Numbered from the stretch's first letter, positions 24,937 to 33,493 are shown. The stretch: DNA of 64,000 bases from Nitrospira sp. KM1 (GCF_011405515.1 NZ_AP022671.1:496001-560000), one strand, 5' to 3'. Notes: generated by a model not told the origin, from the letters alone. Numbers and translations are program-made.

Positions 24937-27425
24937 TGGCAGGCCTCGCAGGATCCTGGATTCTCCAGGGAACAGGCGATGTCTCGTGCGATATCATGCT
25001 TCGACGGTGAGGTGGTGTTCGGCGTGGACGCGGAGGCCATTCTGCCACCCTGCAAGTCAGCCGATGCGGCATCGATGGTGGCTTTTGCGATCCGTGTGGC
25101 AGGACGCGAACGAAGGTAGTAAGTCGTTTTCAGACCTTTCTGCCAGGCATAAAAGTACATGCTGGACAGTTGCCCGATATTCGGGTTTTCAATGAACAGA
25201 TTCAGCGACTGGCTCTGATCGATGAATGCCCCGCGATCCGCAGCCATATCGATTAATGATCGCATCGGGATTTCCCAGACGGTGCGATACAGCAGACGCA
25301 AGTCATCGGGAAGATCGTCGAATGATTGAACCGATCCTTCGGCCATCTTCAATCGGTTACGCATGACTTCGGTCCAAAAGCCCCTCAGTTTCAGATCGGA
25401 GACCAGATACCGGTTGACCTGCAGGAAATCACCGGACAAGGTTTCCCGCTTAAATAGGTTGGACACTTGCGGCTCGATGCACTCATAGCAACCGGCAATA
25501 GATGCAATCGTCGCGGTCGGTGCGACCGCTATAAGAAGAGAATGCCGCAAACCGTGTGTGCGGATACGAGCTCGCAAGGCTTCCCACCGTTCCGGCTCGG
25601 AAGGGGAGACACTCCAAGCATCGAACTGGAGCTGACCATCTGCGGCACGCGTTTCGTCGAAGGCAGGATGACGACCCTTGGTCATCGCCAGATCCATCGA
25701 GGTCGACAGGGCATGAAAATAGATGTCCTCGGCGATGCGACAAGACAATCGCCTTGCTTCTGCGCTGTCGAACGGCAGCCGCAACTGAAAGAACACGTCC
25801 TGCAGGCCCATCACGCCGAGGCCGACCGGCCGCCAGCGAAAATTTGAAGCCTGGGCCGCAGGAATCGGATAGAAATTCAGATCGATGACGCGATCGAGTT
25901 GATGGACCGCCGTCCGAACGGTCTGCGCCAGCTTGGTGAAGTCGAACGATACCGTCCCGCCAGGCTCGGTGAAGAGGTGCCGAGACAGATTGATGGACCC
26001 GAGGTTGCAGACCGCGGTTTCGTTTTGGGAGGTGACTTCGAGAATTTCCGTACAGAGGTTCGACAAATGGACCGTGCGCCCGGATCTCGCGGTCTGATTA
26101 CAGGTCCGATTGGATGTGTCCTTGAACGTCATCCATCCGTTTCCAGTCTGTGCAAGGGTGCGCATCATCCGCGCGTACAATGTGCGCGCCTTCACTGCCT
26201 TGACGGCCTGTCCATCGCGTTCAGCCTGCTCGTAGGCCTGCACGAAAGCGTCTCCGTACAAATCGGGGAGTTCAGGGACGTCTTTCGGATCGAACAGGCT
26301 CCAATCTGCATCCTGTTCCACGCGTTCCATGAACAGATCCGGAATCCAGTTTGCGAGATTCAGATTGTGAGTGCGAGCAGCCTCGTCACCGGTGTTATCG
26401 CGCAGCTCGAGAAATTCTTCGACGTCGGCGTGCCATGGTTCAAGATAGACGCAGCAAGCTCCCTTGCGTTTTCCTCCTTGATTGACCGCCGCCACGGAGG
26501 CGTCGAGCGTCTTCAGCCAGGGAATGATTCCGCTGGAATTGCCGTTCGTGCTCTCGATGAGCGAACCGCGGGAGCGGACGCGATGATAGGCCAGGCCGAT
26601 ACCGCCGGAAAATTTCGACAGCATGGCCACGTCTGTGTATCGCTGGTAAATCTGTTCCAGAGCATCTTCCGGCGAATCGAGAAGGAAACAGCTGGACAAT
26701 TGCTCATGCCGCGTTCCGGCGTTGAAGAGGGTGGGAGAGCTCGGCAGATATTCCAGGACGGACATCAGCCGGTACAATTCCAGGGCATCGGAGACCGTTT
26801 CAGACAGTGCGCAGGCAATACGCAAGAAAAAGTGTTGGGCAGTCTCGATGACTTGCCGGCTGATCGGATGTTTGAGCAGATAGCGGTCGTAGATGGTGCG
26901 CAGGCCGAAGTATTCGAACTCCCGATCCCGCGCCGGCGTGATCGCATCATTCAACTTACGGGCGTTTTGAGAAACGAACGCCGCGAGGCGACCATTGATG
27001 AGTCCAAGGCGTTGCCCTTCTGCAATGGATTGCGTAAAGGCGTGGATCTCCTGATTGCGGACTTCCTTATCGATGTAGGTCGAGAGCAGCCGTGCGGCCA
27101 ATTTGGAATATTGCGGCTCTTCTACAATGAGCCCTGCGGCCGTTTGAATCGAGAGACGGTCGAGTTCCCTGGTCGTCGCGCCATCGTAGAGTCCGCTGAT
27201 CGTCTTGGTAGCAATTCGTAGCGGATCGATATCCGTCAAACCGGTGCAACAGCGTTCGACAGCGCGAACGATCTTCATTACATCGACGGCCTCCATCGAA
27301 CCGTTGCGTTTGCGCACACGCATCGTTGAAGGAGACGAGGATGTTCCGCTGTCATTGGCCCGGTGCGCTGAGGCTGCAGGAGAAACGGATTGGGGATCTA
27401 CCTGCTGGGCGGGATCGTTGGCCAT
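24933..27425 (-). CDS. nrdA: Class Ia ribonucleoside-diphosphate reductase alpha subunit
   Basis: 830 residues from ATG 27425 with GAGGAGG upstream. An ATP-cone begins near residue 36 (RKRNGSMEAVDVMKIVRAV), so activity is probably dATP-regulated. The catalytic barrel has SSCFLL (first redox Cys) and NLCTEI (radical Cys, Asn, Glu), with the partner Cys in TAVCNLGSINL, and the C-terminal SCEACQ is the CxxC tail that takes electrons from thioredoxin. It reduces ribonucleoside diphosphates with NrdB. The 250-base leader holds a cobalamin riboswitch, which suggests the genome also has a B12-dependent class II reductase. Confidence 0.97.
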   Translation of the reverse strand: MANDPAQQVDPQSVSPAASAHRANDSGTSSSPSTMRVRKRNGSMEAVDVMKIVRAVERCCTGLTDIDPLRIATKTISGLYDGATTRELDRLSIQTAAGLIVEEPQYSKLAARLLSTYIDKEVRNQEIHAFTQSIAEGQRLGLINGRLAAFVSQNARKLNDAITPARDREFEYFGLRTIYDRYLLKHPISRQVIETAQHFFLRIACALSETVSDALELYRLMSVLEYLPSSPTLFNAGTRHEQLSSCFLLDSPEDALEQIYQRYTDVAMLSKFSGGIGLAYHRVRSRGSLIESTNGNSSGIIPWLKTLDASVAAVNQGGKRKGACCVYLEPWHADVEEFLELRDNTGDEAARTHNLNLANWIPDLFMERVEQDADWSLFDPKDVPELPDLYGDAFVQAYEQAERDGQAVKAVKARTLYARMMRTLAQTGNGWMTFKDTSNRTCNQTARSGRTVHLSNLCTEILEVTSQNETAVCNLGSINLSRHLFTEPGGTVSFDFTKLAQTVRTAVHQLDRVIDLNFYPIPAAQASNFRWRPVGLGVMGLQDVFFQLRLPFDSAEARRLSCRIAEDIYFHALSTSMDLAMTKGRHPAFDETRAADGQLQFDAWSVSPSEPERWEALRARIRTHGLRHSLLIAVAPTATIASIAGCYECIEPQVSNLFKRETLSGDFLQVNRYLVSDLKLRGFWTEVMRNRLKMAEGSVQSFDDLPDDLRLLYRTVWEIPMRSLIDMAADRGAFIDQSQSLNLFIENPNIGQLSSMYFYAWQKGLKTTYYLRSRPATRIAKATIDAASADLQGGRMASASTPNTTSPSKHDIARDIACSLENPGSCEACQ

Positions 27426-27690
27426 AATGCCTCCTCGTTCGGTGGTTGCGCAAAGGATGTACCCTTGCGGGTTGACCGTGAGGAGCCGACATCAGCTAAC
27501 ACTGCCCTTTGAGACGACGCCAGGGCGTGTAAAGCCGACCTTCACCCCCACGGGTGACGGGAAGCTATGAAAGGGGATGGTCGTGAACCGAGGACGGAGG
27601 AAGGAAAGAGATCCGTACCAGCTCAGACCCATGGCCCTCCCACGAGGCTTCCAGGTCAAACCGACATCGGTTGTCTCTCCAATGTCAGAT

Positions 27691-27872
27691 GCTGGCAGGT
27701 CTTCGGGCTTGCGAGCGTGTCGGCGTATGCCGCGTTCCTACTCTCCACCGCTTCCCAACTCTGACGAGTCAGTGCGAAGGTGGAGTCGTTCTCGCTTACC
27801 GCTGCGGGGCAGCCCCGGATTCACACCGGGTTCCCTCTTCGTCTCCGAGTATTTCGGAGAACCAGCACGGGG
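27691..27872 (-). ncRNA. Cobalamin riboswitch upstream of nrdAB-metE
   Basis: On the minus strand the segment reads through the AGGGAA / CCGGTGTGAATCCGGGGCTG core and CCCCGCAGCGGTAAGCG, then a variable arm, and ends with the B12 box GCAAGCCCGAAGACCTGCCAGC (27691-27712). These are the hallmarks of the adenosylcobalamin riboswitch class. It lies 266 bases before the nrdA ATG. Control of B12-independent isozymes implies repression when B12 is plentiful. The 90 bases after the aptamer are also conserved in the second copy at 29166 and probably form the expression platform; I could not define a clear terminator. Confidence 0.93.
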
Positions 27873-27878
27873 CGGGAG

Positions 27879-27905
27879 TCTATAGTCGATTCCGAGCGAT
27901 GTCAA
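27879..27905 (-). promoter_or_regulatory. Promoter of the nrdAB-metE leader
   Basis: On the minus strand TTGACA (27900-27905) and TATAGA (27879-27884) with a short 15-base spacer, just before the riboswitch. The same TTGAC / TATAGACTCC arrangement precedes the second riboswitch. Confidence 0.6.
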
Positions 27906-27936
27906 GACATACTCCGCGCTGTTTGTGTCTCAATGG

Positions 27937-28218
27937 TTACGTTGGAATGTCGCGTACACCATCATGAGCTTGGTTTTGCGAGTGGTAGGAAAGTTTGACG
28001 ACGTCACCGTCCTTTACGATCGAGTGTTCCGATCCGATCCGTCTGTTCACAATAATGACGACTTCACGATCGATCACGAATGGGAGGAGCGCCCCCAGTC
28101 GAGGGGGATGATCTTCGATCAATTTTTTCACGGTGGTGGGCAGTGATGTCTCAATGTCCAGTTCATGCTCATCCAGTGCGGTTCGTAACGTCAGTCCAAA
28201 TATTAAGACTTTAATCAT
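27937..28218 (-). CDS. Beta-grasp (MoaD/ThiS-like) small protein without the C-terminal GlyGly
   Basis: 93 residues with the feel of the ubiquitin-like MoaD/ThiS fold: a first strand MIKVLIFG, a helix near TVKKLIEDHP, and the closing VNRRIGSEHSIVKDGDVVKLS, as in ThiS/MoaD. It does not end in Gly-Gly, which sulfur carriers need; instead a 12-residue tail follows. So it is unlikely to be a thiocarboxylate carrier. It lies 45 bases after the 2OG-Fe(II) oxygenase gene and shares its cobalamin riboswitch. A partner or regulator of that oxygenase is the simplest guess. Confidence 0.7.
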   Translation of the reverse strand: MIKVLIFGLTLRTALDEHELDIETSLPTTVKKLIEDHPPRLGALLPFVIDREVVIIVNRRIGSEHSIVKDGDVVKLSYHSQNQAHDGVRDIPT

Positions 28219-28263
28219 GAGGCCTCGGATGCTTTCGGTAATGGTTGCACTGGCGCGATTCTC

Positions 28264-29016
28264 TCATGAGCCTTTGTGAATAATCGGATCGAGATTGAAG
28301 GCGATGCTGATACGAGGAGCATTCCCCGTATACCGCGTGACTGCGTGAAACAGCCAGCCGGGAAACAGCAGGCATTGGCCGGCTGAGGGGGTAAACGAGA
28401 CACTCGCTCCTGCGTCATGGAGCTCTGGCACGCTGTATCGGAGATATGGGGCTAGCATGCGCGGCAGACATCCTCGCGGATCATAGAGTTGCAATTCTCC
28501 GCCATTTGCTCCCTGTGAGACGTCGCCCACGTCGATGTAATACACGCCGGACCAAAAACTGCCGGGATGTGGGTGGCAAGCATTGCTGCCTCCCTTCCGC
28601 TGTACATTGGCCCACAATTCGGCTACTCGCCACTCGGGTTGCCGCGCGTGGAGACTCGATCGTTCTGACAACTCTGTCATGCACGTGGCGACTTGGGTGA
28701 CCTGACCAAGGAGAAGCTCAAGCGGATCGGCAGCCCATTCCAGCATGGAGAGATCATGAGGAGACGACCATCCGACAACCTCGTCGTCTGAATAACTCGG
28801 TTGAGAGGTTTCTCGTTCGAGGATAAGACGAGAAAGCTCGGCGTTGATGCGACGGTGGTCCACAACGGTAAACACCAGCAGCGGCGTGGCAAAGAGTGGT
28901 CTGATGGAGATTTCGTTTTCAGGCGTCACATTGCCGACCGATCCCGTGGTCCATCGAGGTTCCCGGACGAGGAGAGGATCAGCCGAAATGTGTGTGGATT
29001 TCGGACCGACCTGCAT
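28264..29016 (-). CDS. 2-oxoglutarate/Fe(II)-dependent oxygenase, B12-riboswitch controlled
   Basis: 250 residues of the putative 2OG-Fe(II) oxygenase group (2OG-FeII_Oxy_5 type). The C-terminal jelly roll has CHPHPGSFWSGVYYID (first His), an Asp in QLYDPRG, FPGWLFHAV (second His near residue 224) and RISIAFN (the Arg that binds 2-oxoglutarate). The start is uncertain: ATG 29016 gives 250 residues, while an internal GTG before TPENEISIRPL would also suit the family. The substrate is not known. A cobalamin riboswitch lies 150 bases upstream, so the enzyme is expected to be made when B12 is short; that is unusual for this family. Confidence 0.85.
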   Translation of the reverse strand: MQVGPKSTHISADPLLVREPRWTTGSVGNVTPENEISIRPLFATPLLVFTVVDHRRINAELSRLILERETSQPSYSDDEVVGWSSPHDLSMLEWAADPLELLLGQVTQVATCMTELSERSSLHARQPEWRVAELWANVQRKGGSNACHPHPGSFWSGVYYIDVGDVSQGANGGELQLYDPRGCLPRMLAPYLRYSVPELHDAGASVSFTPSAGQCLLFPGWLFHAVTRYTGNAPRISIAFNLDPIIHKGS

Positions 29017-29165
29017 CCCCGCGGATAACGAGAATCCTTGTGAAGGGGATGTGGTCGTGAACTTAGAACGGAAGAGAAGAGACGAGTCCGTACCAGCTCA
29101 GACCCACGGCCCTCCCACGAGGCATCAAGGTCTAACAGGCACCGGTTGTCTCTCCGGAGCCGGAT

Positions 29166-29348
29166 GCTGGCAGGTCTTCGGGCTTGCGAGCGTGTCGGCG
29201 TATGCCGCGTTCCTACTCTCCACCGCTTCCCAACTCTGACGAGTCAGTGCGAAGGTGGAGTCGTTCTCGCTTACCGCTGCGGGGCAGCCCCGGATTTGCA
29301 CCGGGTTCCCTCTTTATTCTCTGAACGATCTCAGAGACCAGCAACGGG
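29166..29348 (-). ncRNA. Cobalamin riboswitch upstream of the 2OG oxygenase
   Basis: The aptamer core (AGGGAACCCGGTGCAAATCC, GGGGCTGCCCCGCAGCGG) and B12 box (29166-29187) are almost base-for-base the same as the copy at 27691 across about 150 bases, including the variable arm. The similarity continues about 90 bases past the aptamer. The two are clearly a recent duplication, giving two separately started transcripts under the same B12 control. Confidence 0.93.
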
Positions 29349-29354
29349 GCGGAG

Positions 29355-29382
29355 TCTATATTTCTGAACCAATTCAAGTCAA
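29355..29382 (-). promoter_or_regulatory. Promoter of the oxygenase leader
   Basis: Minus strand TTGACT (29377-29382) and TATAGA (29355-29360), spacer 16 bases, followed by ACTCC as in the nrdA leader promoter. A transcription start near 29348 is expected. Confidence 0.6.
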
Positions 29383-29390
29383 GGACATGA

Positions 29391-29522
29391 ATGGCTGAAC
29401 TGATAGCGATCATCATTAAATCAGTGAGAGAGCCCTCACACGAAAAACTGTTCGCGATCCAAGCCATGAAAACACGGGCGAAGGAATTCGGCGGCTCATC
29501 GAGCCGTGTCGATCTTGCCTGA
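29391..29522 (+). CDS. Possible small protein, 43 residues
   Basis: ATG 29391 with AAGGA upstream opens a 43-residue frame starting MAELIAIIIKSV and ending in Ala. It is divergent from the riboswitch-2 promoter and followed directly by mobile-element relics. No family recognised; it may be a relic itself. Confidence 0.3.
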   Translation: MAELIAIIIKSVREPSHEKLFAIQAMKTRAKEFGGSSSRVDLA

Positions 29523-29525
29523 TGA

Positions 29526-29692
29526 CTCACTCGTCGTCCGCTCATAGACCAGCGCGATGCGCTGGAATCTGGCAGAGAAGATGGAGATTGGTACTGCCGG
29601 CGCTACTTGATGGCGATGCTGGATCGTGCATGCGCGATGCTCCTGCGCAGGGGGGGTGCTACCACGAAAATAGAGAGAAGGACTTCATGAGC
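29526..29692 (+). pseudogene. Fragment of a mobile-element gene
   Basis: An open frame without a good start codon that reads like a protein C-terminus (DGDWYCRRYLMAMLDRACAM near the middle). Its TGA overlaps the ATG of the broken HTH gene at 29689. I do not recognise the family. Position and decay suggest part of an old integrated element. Confidence 0.35.
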
Positions 29693-29873
29693 AAGCTTTT
29701 GACGATGAACGAGGCAGCAGGGTATTTAGGCGTGTCGAAACTCACGCGCATGGTTGGGTACCAGCTTATAAAGTGAGCTTCATCAAGGTCGGTCGATTCG
29801 TGAAATTTCGACATGAGCACTTAGGCAAGTGGGAATTCCTTATGATGCTAGAGGAGTACGGGCAGTGCGGCTA
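29689..29873 (+). pseudogene. Broken excisionase-type helix-turn-helix gene
   Basis: ATG 29689 gives LLTMNEAAGYLGVSKLT, the first half of an HTH_17/excisionase domain. After a stop at 29776 another frame continues with SFIKVGRFVKFRHEHLGKW, the second half. So a frameshift splits one gene of about 60 residues. A diverged, also broken relative is at 20594, nine kilobases away. Confidence 0.65.
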
Positions 29874-29909
29874 AAACCTTAAGCGAGAGTCTATCACCGC
29901 TAAGAAGGT

Positions 29910-30253
29910 CTGACACAGTTCAGGTTCTTCCCCCGCCCGCTGTCAAGCTGACCTTGCAGAGAATTGCAAAAGTGCGTAGCCTGTCGACTAGGTACGTCTT
30001 CACCGGCGAGAGGAAACCCATTTATCACATGATAAGATCATTGCAAGGTAGCTCTGGTGAAAGCCAGCATTCCTGATTTCGGATTCCACGATTTGAGGCA
30101 TTGCGCTTCCACCAACCTAAGAAGGGTAGGGGTGGACACGGCACCGGCAATGCACAAGTGGGGCACAAGTCTGAGAAAATGTGGAAACGGTACAATGCGA
30201 TTGAAAAGCATGACTTGACTCCTAATACCCAAAAGTTCGATAGATACCCTTTA
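29910..30253 (+). pseudogene. Tyrosine recombinase (phage integrase) C-terminal remnant
   Basis: Pieces in three frames: LQRIAKVRSLSTRYVFTGER from about 29950, then IPDFGFHDLRHCASTNLRR from 30062 (the HxLRH catalytic block), then GHKSEKMWKRYNAIEKHDL with the catalytic Tyr near 30190-30220. Together they are the C-terminal half of a tyrosine recombinase, disrupted by at least two frameshifts. It lies about 70 bases before tRNA-Arg, a usual integration target, so an element once inserted here and has decayed. Confidence 0.75.
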
Positions 30254-30325
30254 AGCTGGACACGCCGGTAACACTTGGTCGAACGTTAAAGTAGATACAC
30301 CAGCTAAGTGATTGAGATATTTATC

Positions 30326-30402
<77 letters not shown>

Positions 30403-30545
30403 TTTCATAGTCGCTGACAGCTAAATTTTTTAAGTATCTGAAGGGTAAGGGTAGTTCTTCATTTCTTGAAGTTCGAAAGCCCTCATTCCGTTGATAGGAC
30501 AATTTATTAGCAAAGACTAGTTTCTTCCGATAGAGGACCACCGCG

Positions 30546-30725
30546 ATGACCGACCTTGATGAAGCTATCGGAGCGTTCATGCGTGACAATCCGTCCGTAA
30601 CAAATCCGGCATTGATCCTTCATGGCATTCTGGAAGCACACCCAGATCTGAGAGAGGGAAACGAAATAGATCTGGATATTATTGGTCTATTTGTTCAATG
30701 CTGCGAACCGGAACCACCGCGATGA
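30546..30725 (+). CDS. Small hypothetical protein, 59 residues
   Basis: ATG 30546 has GAGGA eight bases upstream. The product is acidic, with a helical look (LDEAIGAFMRDNP, LILHGILEAHPDLREG) and a CC pair near the C-terminus. No family recognised. It stands alone between tRNA-Arg and the methyltransferase; the 180 bases after it hold no gene I can see. Confidence 0.45.
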   Translation: MTDLDEAIGAFMRDNPSVTNPALILHGILEAHPDLREGNEIDLDIIGLFVQCCEPEPPR

Positions 30726-30909
30726 AACACTTTTGACCGTATCGAGAATGTTGCTTGGCGAGTACTGACTCAATCTCGCATTCGCTCTAGCTTCGCGGGC
30801 CCTGCGAGAACCCTGGCTACTAGCCATTACATTGAATGTCGCAAACGCAGTTAAGGTGATTCCCCCAATACCTCAGCTCAGTGATTAGTTTCTTGGGCAT
30901 CAATGGCAC

Positions 30910-31908
30910 TCAGAATCGTACAAGCCTGTCATCCATTTGCGTAGATATCATCTCACTCGTAAGGACATTGGCACGCACTACCCGAAACATGCCAAAGCGG
31001 CACAGCCCTGTGCCAAACGCCAGACGCATTAACAGGAACGTGGGCACTTCTCGCAATGATTTAATCAACCCGCTCACGCCAAACCGAACAAGTCCTGCTG
31101 GACGGACAAATCCCTGCCAGATGGAATCGAGCCATGAGGGTATGGTTTCGACAGTCCAATCTGCTGTGGTGACTTCACCCGCCACCAGTCCGGTTGACTC
31201 CAGTAATTCTGAAAACCCTTCAATGCTCGAAAACGCTGGATGAGACCACTGATCCAGCAGTTGCCGCATCACTGGCTTTTCCCAAAAATTGAGTGGAACC
31301 TGACGATCGTCCCGCTGATTCCAATCGGCAACGACCAGAATTCCACCCGGTTTCAGAACACGCAGTAGCTCCCGAGCGAATTGTGCCTTATCCGGCATGT
31401 GCGGTCCTGCCTCGACCGACCAGACCACATCAAAACTGGCATTGGGGAACGAAAGTGCCAGTGCATCATCGATCTGAAAGTGGGCATTCACCTCTGGGGA
31501 GGTCAGTGCTTGAGCACGTCTGACTTGCTGAGGGCTGAGCGTGATTCCTGTGACAGCAAAGCCATAATCTCGCGCGAGAATGCGACTGCTGCCGCCAATG
31601 CCACAGCCCACATCTAAAACCGTCGTACCGGAAGGAAGCTTGTCTAACCCACCCCAATGCACCATTTCATGCACAAAGTCTGACTTGGCTTTGAGAAAAT
31701 CCTTTTTGCGTGGTGGAGAGCCATAGTGACCCAGATGGATATGTTCGCCCCAGTAGAACTCTAGAATGCCGTCATTGGTCCAATCATCATAGGAATTGGC
31801 GACAGAATCGGCAGACTGATATTTGCGGGGAAATAGCAAGTACAACATTAATCCAATCAGCAGTAACCCCAGGAGAAGGACGATCGCCCATATGAAAATG
31901 TTCATCAT
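30910..31908 (-). CDS. Cyanobacterial-type MPBQ/MSBQ (tocopherol/plastoquinone) methyltransferase
   Basis: 332 residues from ATG 31908. An N-terminal transmembrane helix (about 4-26) is followed by SVANSYDDWTNDGILEFYWG, the SAM motif VLDVGCGIGGSSRILA near 110, SVEAGPHMPDK near 175 and FWEKPVMRQLLDQWSHPAFS near 230. These segments are strikingly like what I recall of Synechocystis Sll0418, which methylates 2-methyl-6-phytylbenzoquinol and the solanesyl form. The likeness is closest to cyanobacteria, so lateral transfer is probable. The real substrate here, perhaps another prenyl quinone, is unknown. The flavin monooxygenase at 32225 is divergently transcribed. Confidence 0.88.
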   Translation of the reverse strand: MMNIFIWAIVLLLGLLLIGLMLYLLFPRKYQSADSVANSYDDWTNDGILEFYWGEHIHLGHYGSPPRKKDFLKAKSDFVHEMVHWGGLDKLPSGTTVLDVGCGIGGSSRILARDYGFAVTGITLSPQQVRRAQALTSPEVNAHFQIDDALALSFPNASFDVVWSVEAGPHMPDKAQFARELLRVLKPGGILVVADWNQRDDRQVPLNFWEKPVMRQLLDQWSHPAFSSIEGFSELLESTGLVAGEVTTADWTVETIPSWLDSIWQGFVRPAGLVRFGVSGLIKSLREVPTFLLMRLAFGTGLCRFGMFRVVRANVLTSEMISTQMDDRLVRF

Positions 31909-32081
31909 ATCGAATGTCCAAATGAACGTGATCTCATTAACATGTACGGACAATACAAAGAAAAGTGACCGAGTAACCTGGGAAGCACCTCCACCACTTC
32001 CCCATTATTCATGTGCCAACAGAGGCGAAAAGTAGTGTAGATTAGCCTCGGAAGTGCTGCTAAGTCAAAGCGAAGGGTATT

Positions 32082-32108
32082 GGATTCTCAGGCGAATCCC
32101 TCATTTTT
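32082..32108 (+). terminator. Terminator-like hairpin in the methyltransferase/monooxygenase gap
   Basis: GGATTC (32082-32087) pairs with GAATCC (32094-32099) across a six-base loop, followed by CTCATTTTT. It lies in the divergent gap, upstream of the monooxygenase, so it could be an attenuator or the end of a lost gene. Confidence 0.35.
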
Positions 32109-32224
32109 GGAGGTGTCGAGGATGCGAAGCAGATTCCTTATGAGACCGATCGGTTCGACCGGTGTGTTTCGGTCGGCAGCCTTAAGTATTGGTCAAACCC
32201 TGCGCAGAGTACCGGAATGAGCCA

Positions 32225-33493
32225 ATGAACAAGGGAATGATCGAAACGGACGTAGCGATTGTCGGCGCGGGCGGCGGCGGTGCCGTCTTAGCCCTGGCAC
32301 TGGCAAAGCAAAACATTCGCACAATGGTCGTAGATCAGGCAGGCAGTCCGTCTAAAAGTTTGCGTGGTGAGATTATCCAACCGAACGGGCAAGCAGTCCT
32401 TGACCGCTTGGGCGTCTTATCGTCTTTGCCGGCCGATGCCACGCTGTCCGTGCGGCATTTTCATTTTTGCCGGGCCGGTGGCAAGCGTCTTTGCAGCTTC
32501 GACTATGGCGACTTGCCGGCACCGTACAACCGTGCCGTTGTGACTCTCGCCAATGTGGCCCACCATGCGATCATCGCGGCCATACAGCAACAGAAGAGCG
32601 TGACACTTCACTACGGTACCTCTTTCACAGGACTCATACGTGAGGACGAACAGGTTGTTGGAATATCGGCGGAAGGACGGGATGGCCCGCTCACGATTCG
32701 TGCAAAGGTGGTCGTCGGTGCTGACGGGGCGTTTTCGAAAGTGCGTGAAGCGCTCAAGATCCCCGTCGATCTGCATCTCTATCCTGATGGATATCTGATT
32801 GCGGCACTGGAGTCGGACGATCAGATAGCGGAATCGTTCTACTACGTTGGGAACAAGACCATCTTGGGACTGTTTCCGGTGACGGGAAAGAAAGTGTACC
32901 TGTTATACATGATTCCCAAGGATTCGATAGAAGCCGTGAAGCAACGAGGGATCCCTACGCTCCAGCAGATCTGGAGCCGGATCGCCCCGCCGTTTACCCG
33001 GCTCTTTCGAAACCTGCATGATTGGAGTCAGGTCGCGTATCTGCCGACGGGTCGGGTGCGCACGCCGAGATGGGTGGCTAATGGAGCCGTCCTGATCGGT
33101 GATGCCGCCCATGCAATGAATCCCCACGCATCGCAGGGGCGCATGCAAGCGATGGTCGATGCCATCACGCTATCCGATCTCCTCCCCAGTTGTCTCGCCG
33201 ACAAGGACTATTCGACTGCCAGATTGAGTGCATTTGAACGTGCCAGGCGGCCGCACGTAACCATGCTGCAAAACTTGGCCGATCAACAAGTGTTCTATTG
33301 GGATACGGGGAATCCGGTGGTGGCCTTCATGCGCGATCGTGTGTTCCAGACACTCGATCGAAACGCACGGCTGCGTTATCAGGTGCTCTCGACGACGGCG
33401 GGGTTGCGAACCGTGTCGCCGTTTAGCGGGATCGATCGGATTATTGCGGCGGGATTATTCCCCGACATCCGGTCGTACGAACGATCTCAATAG
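32225..33493 (+). CDS. FAD-dependent monooxygenase (UbiH/PHBH-like)
   Basis: 422 residues from ATG 32225 (ATG 32237 also possible). The N-terminal dinucleotide fold is AIVGAGGGGAVLALALAKQ (GxGxxG near residue 12), the DG motif is VVGADGAFSKVR near 160, and the GD motif is VLIGDAAHAMNPHASQGRMQA near 290, the three signatures of single-component aromatic hydroxylases. The C-terminal 90 residues are less conserved. The family hydroxylates aromatic rings, including quinone precursors. Beside a quinone-type methyltransferase it may work on the same molecule, but this rests on position only. Confidence 0.85.
   Translation: MNKGMIETDVAIVGAGGGGAVLALALAKQNIRTMVVDQAGSPSKSLRGEIIQPNGQAVLDRLGVLSSLPADATLSVRHFHFCRAGGKRLCSFDYGDLPAPYNRAVVTLANVAHHAIIAAIQQQKSVTLHYGTSFTGLIREDEQVVGISAEGRDGPLTIRAKVVVGADGAFSKVREALKIPVDLHLYPDGYLIAALESDDQIAESFYYVGNKTILGLFPVTGKKVYLLYMIPKDSIEAVKQRGIPTLQQIWSRIAPPFTRLFRNLHDWSQVAYLPTGRVRTPRWVANGAVLIGDAAHAMNPHASQGRMQAMVDAITLSDLLPSCLADKDYSTARLSAFERARRPHVTMLQNLADQQVFYWDTGNPVVAFMRDRVFQTLDRNARLRYQVLSTTAGLRTVSPFSGIDRIIAAGLFPDIRSYERSQ

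Noticed and set aside
25899-27221. A 440-codon open frame antisense to nrdA
   Set aside because: nrdA is complete and conserved on the other strand; the frame is a by-product of its codon bias and has no known domain.
27567-27967. Several plus-strand small frames over the riboswitch leader
   Set aside because: The region is explained by the cobalamin riboswitch on the minus strand; similar frames occur in both copies only because the RNA is duplicated.
27600-29350. The two repeated blocks as an insertion-sequence pair
   Set aside because: The repeats match riboswitch core motifs and B12 box exactly and have no transposase or inverted ends.
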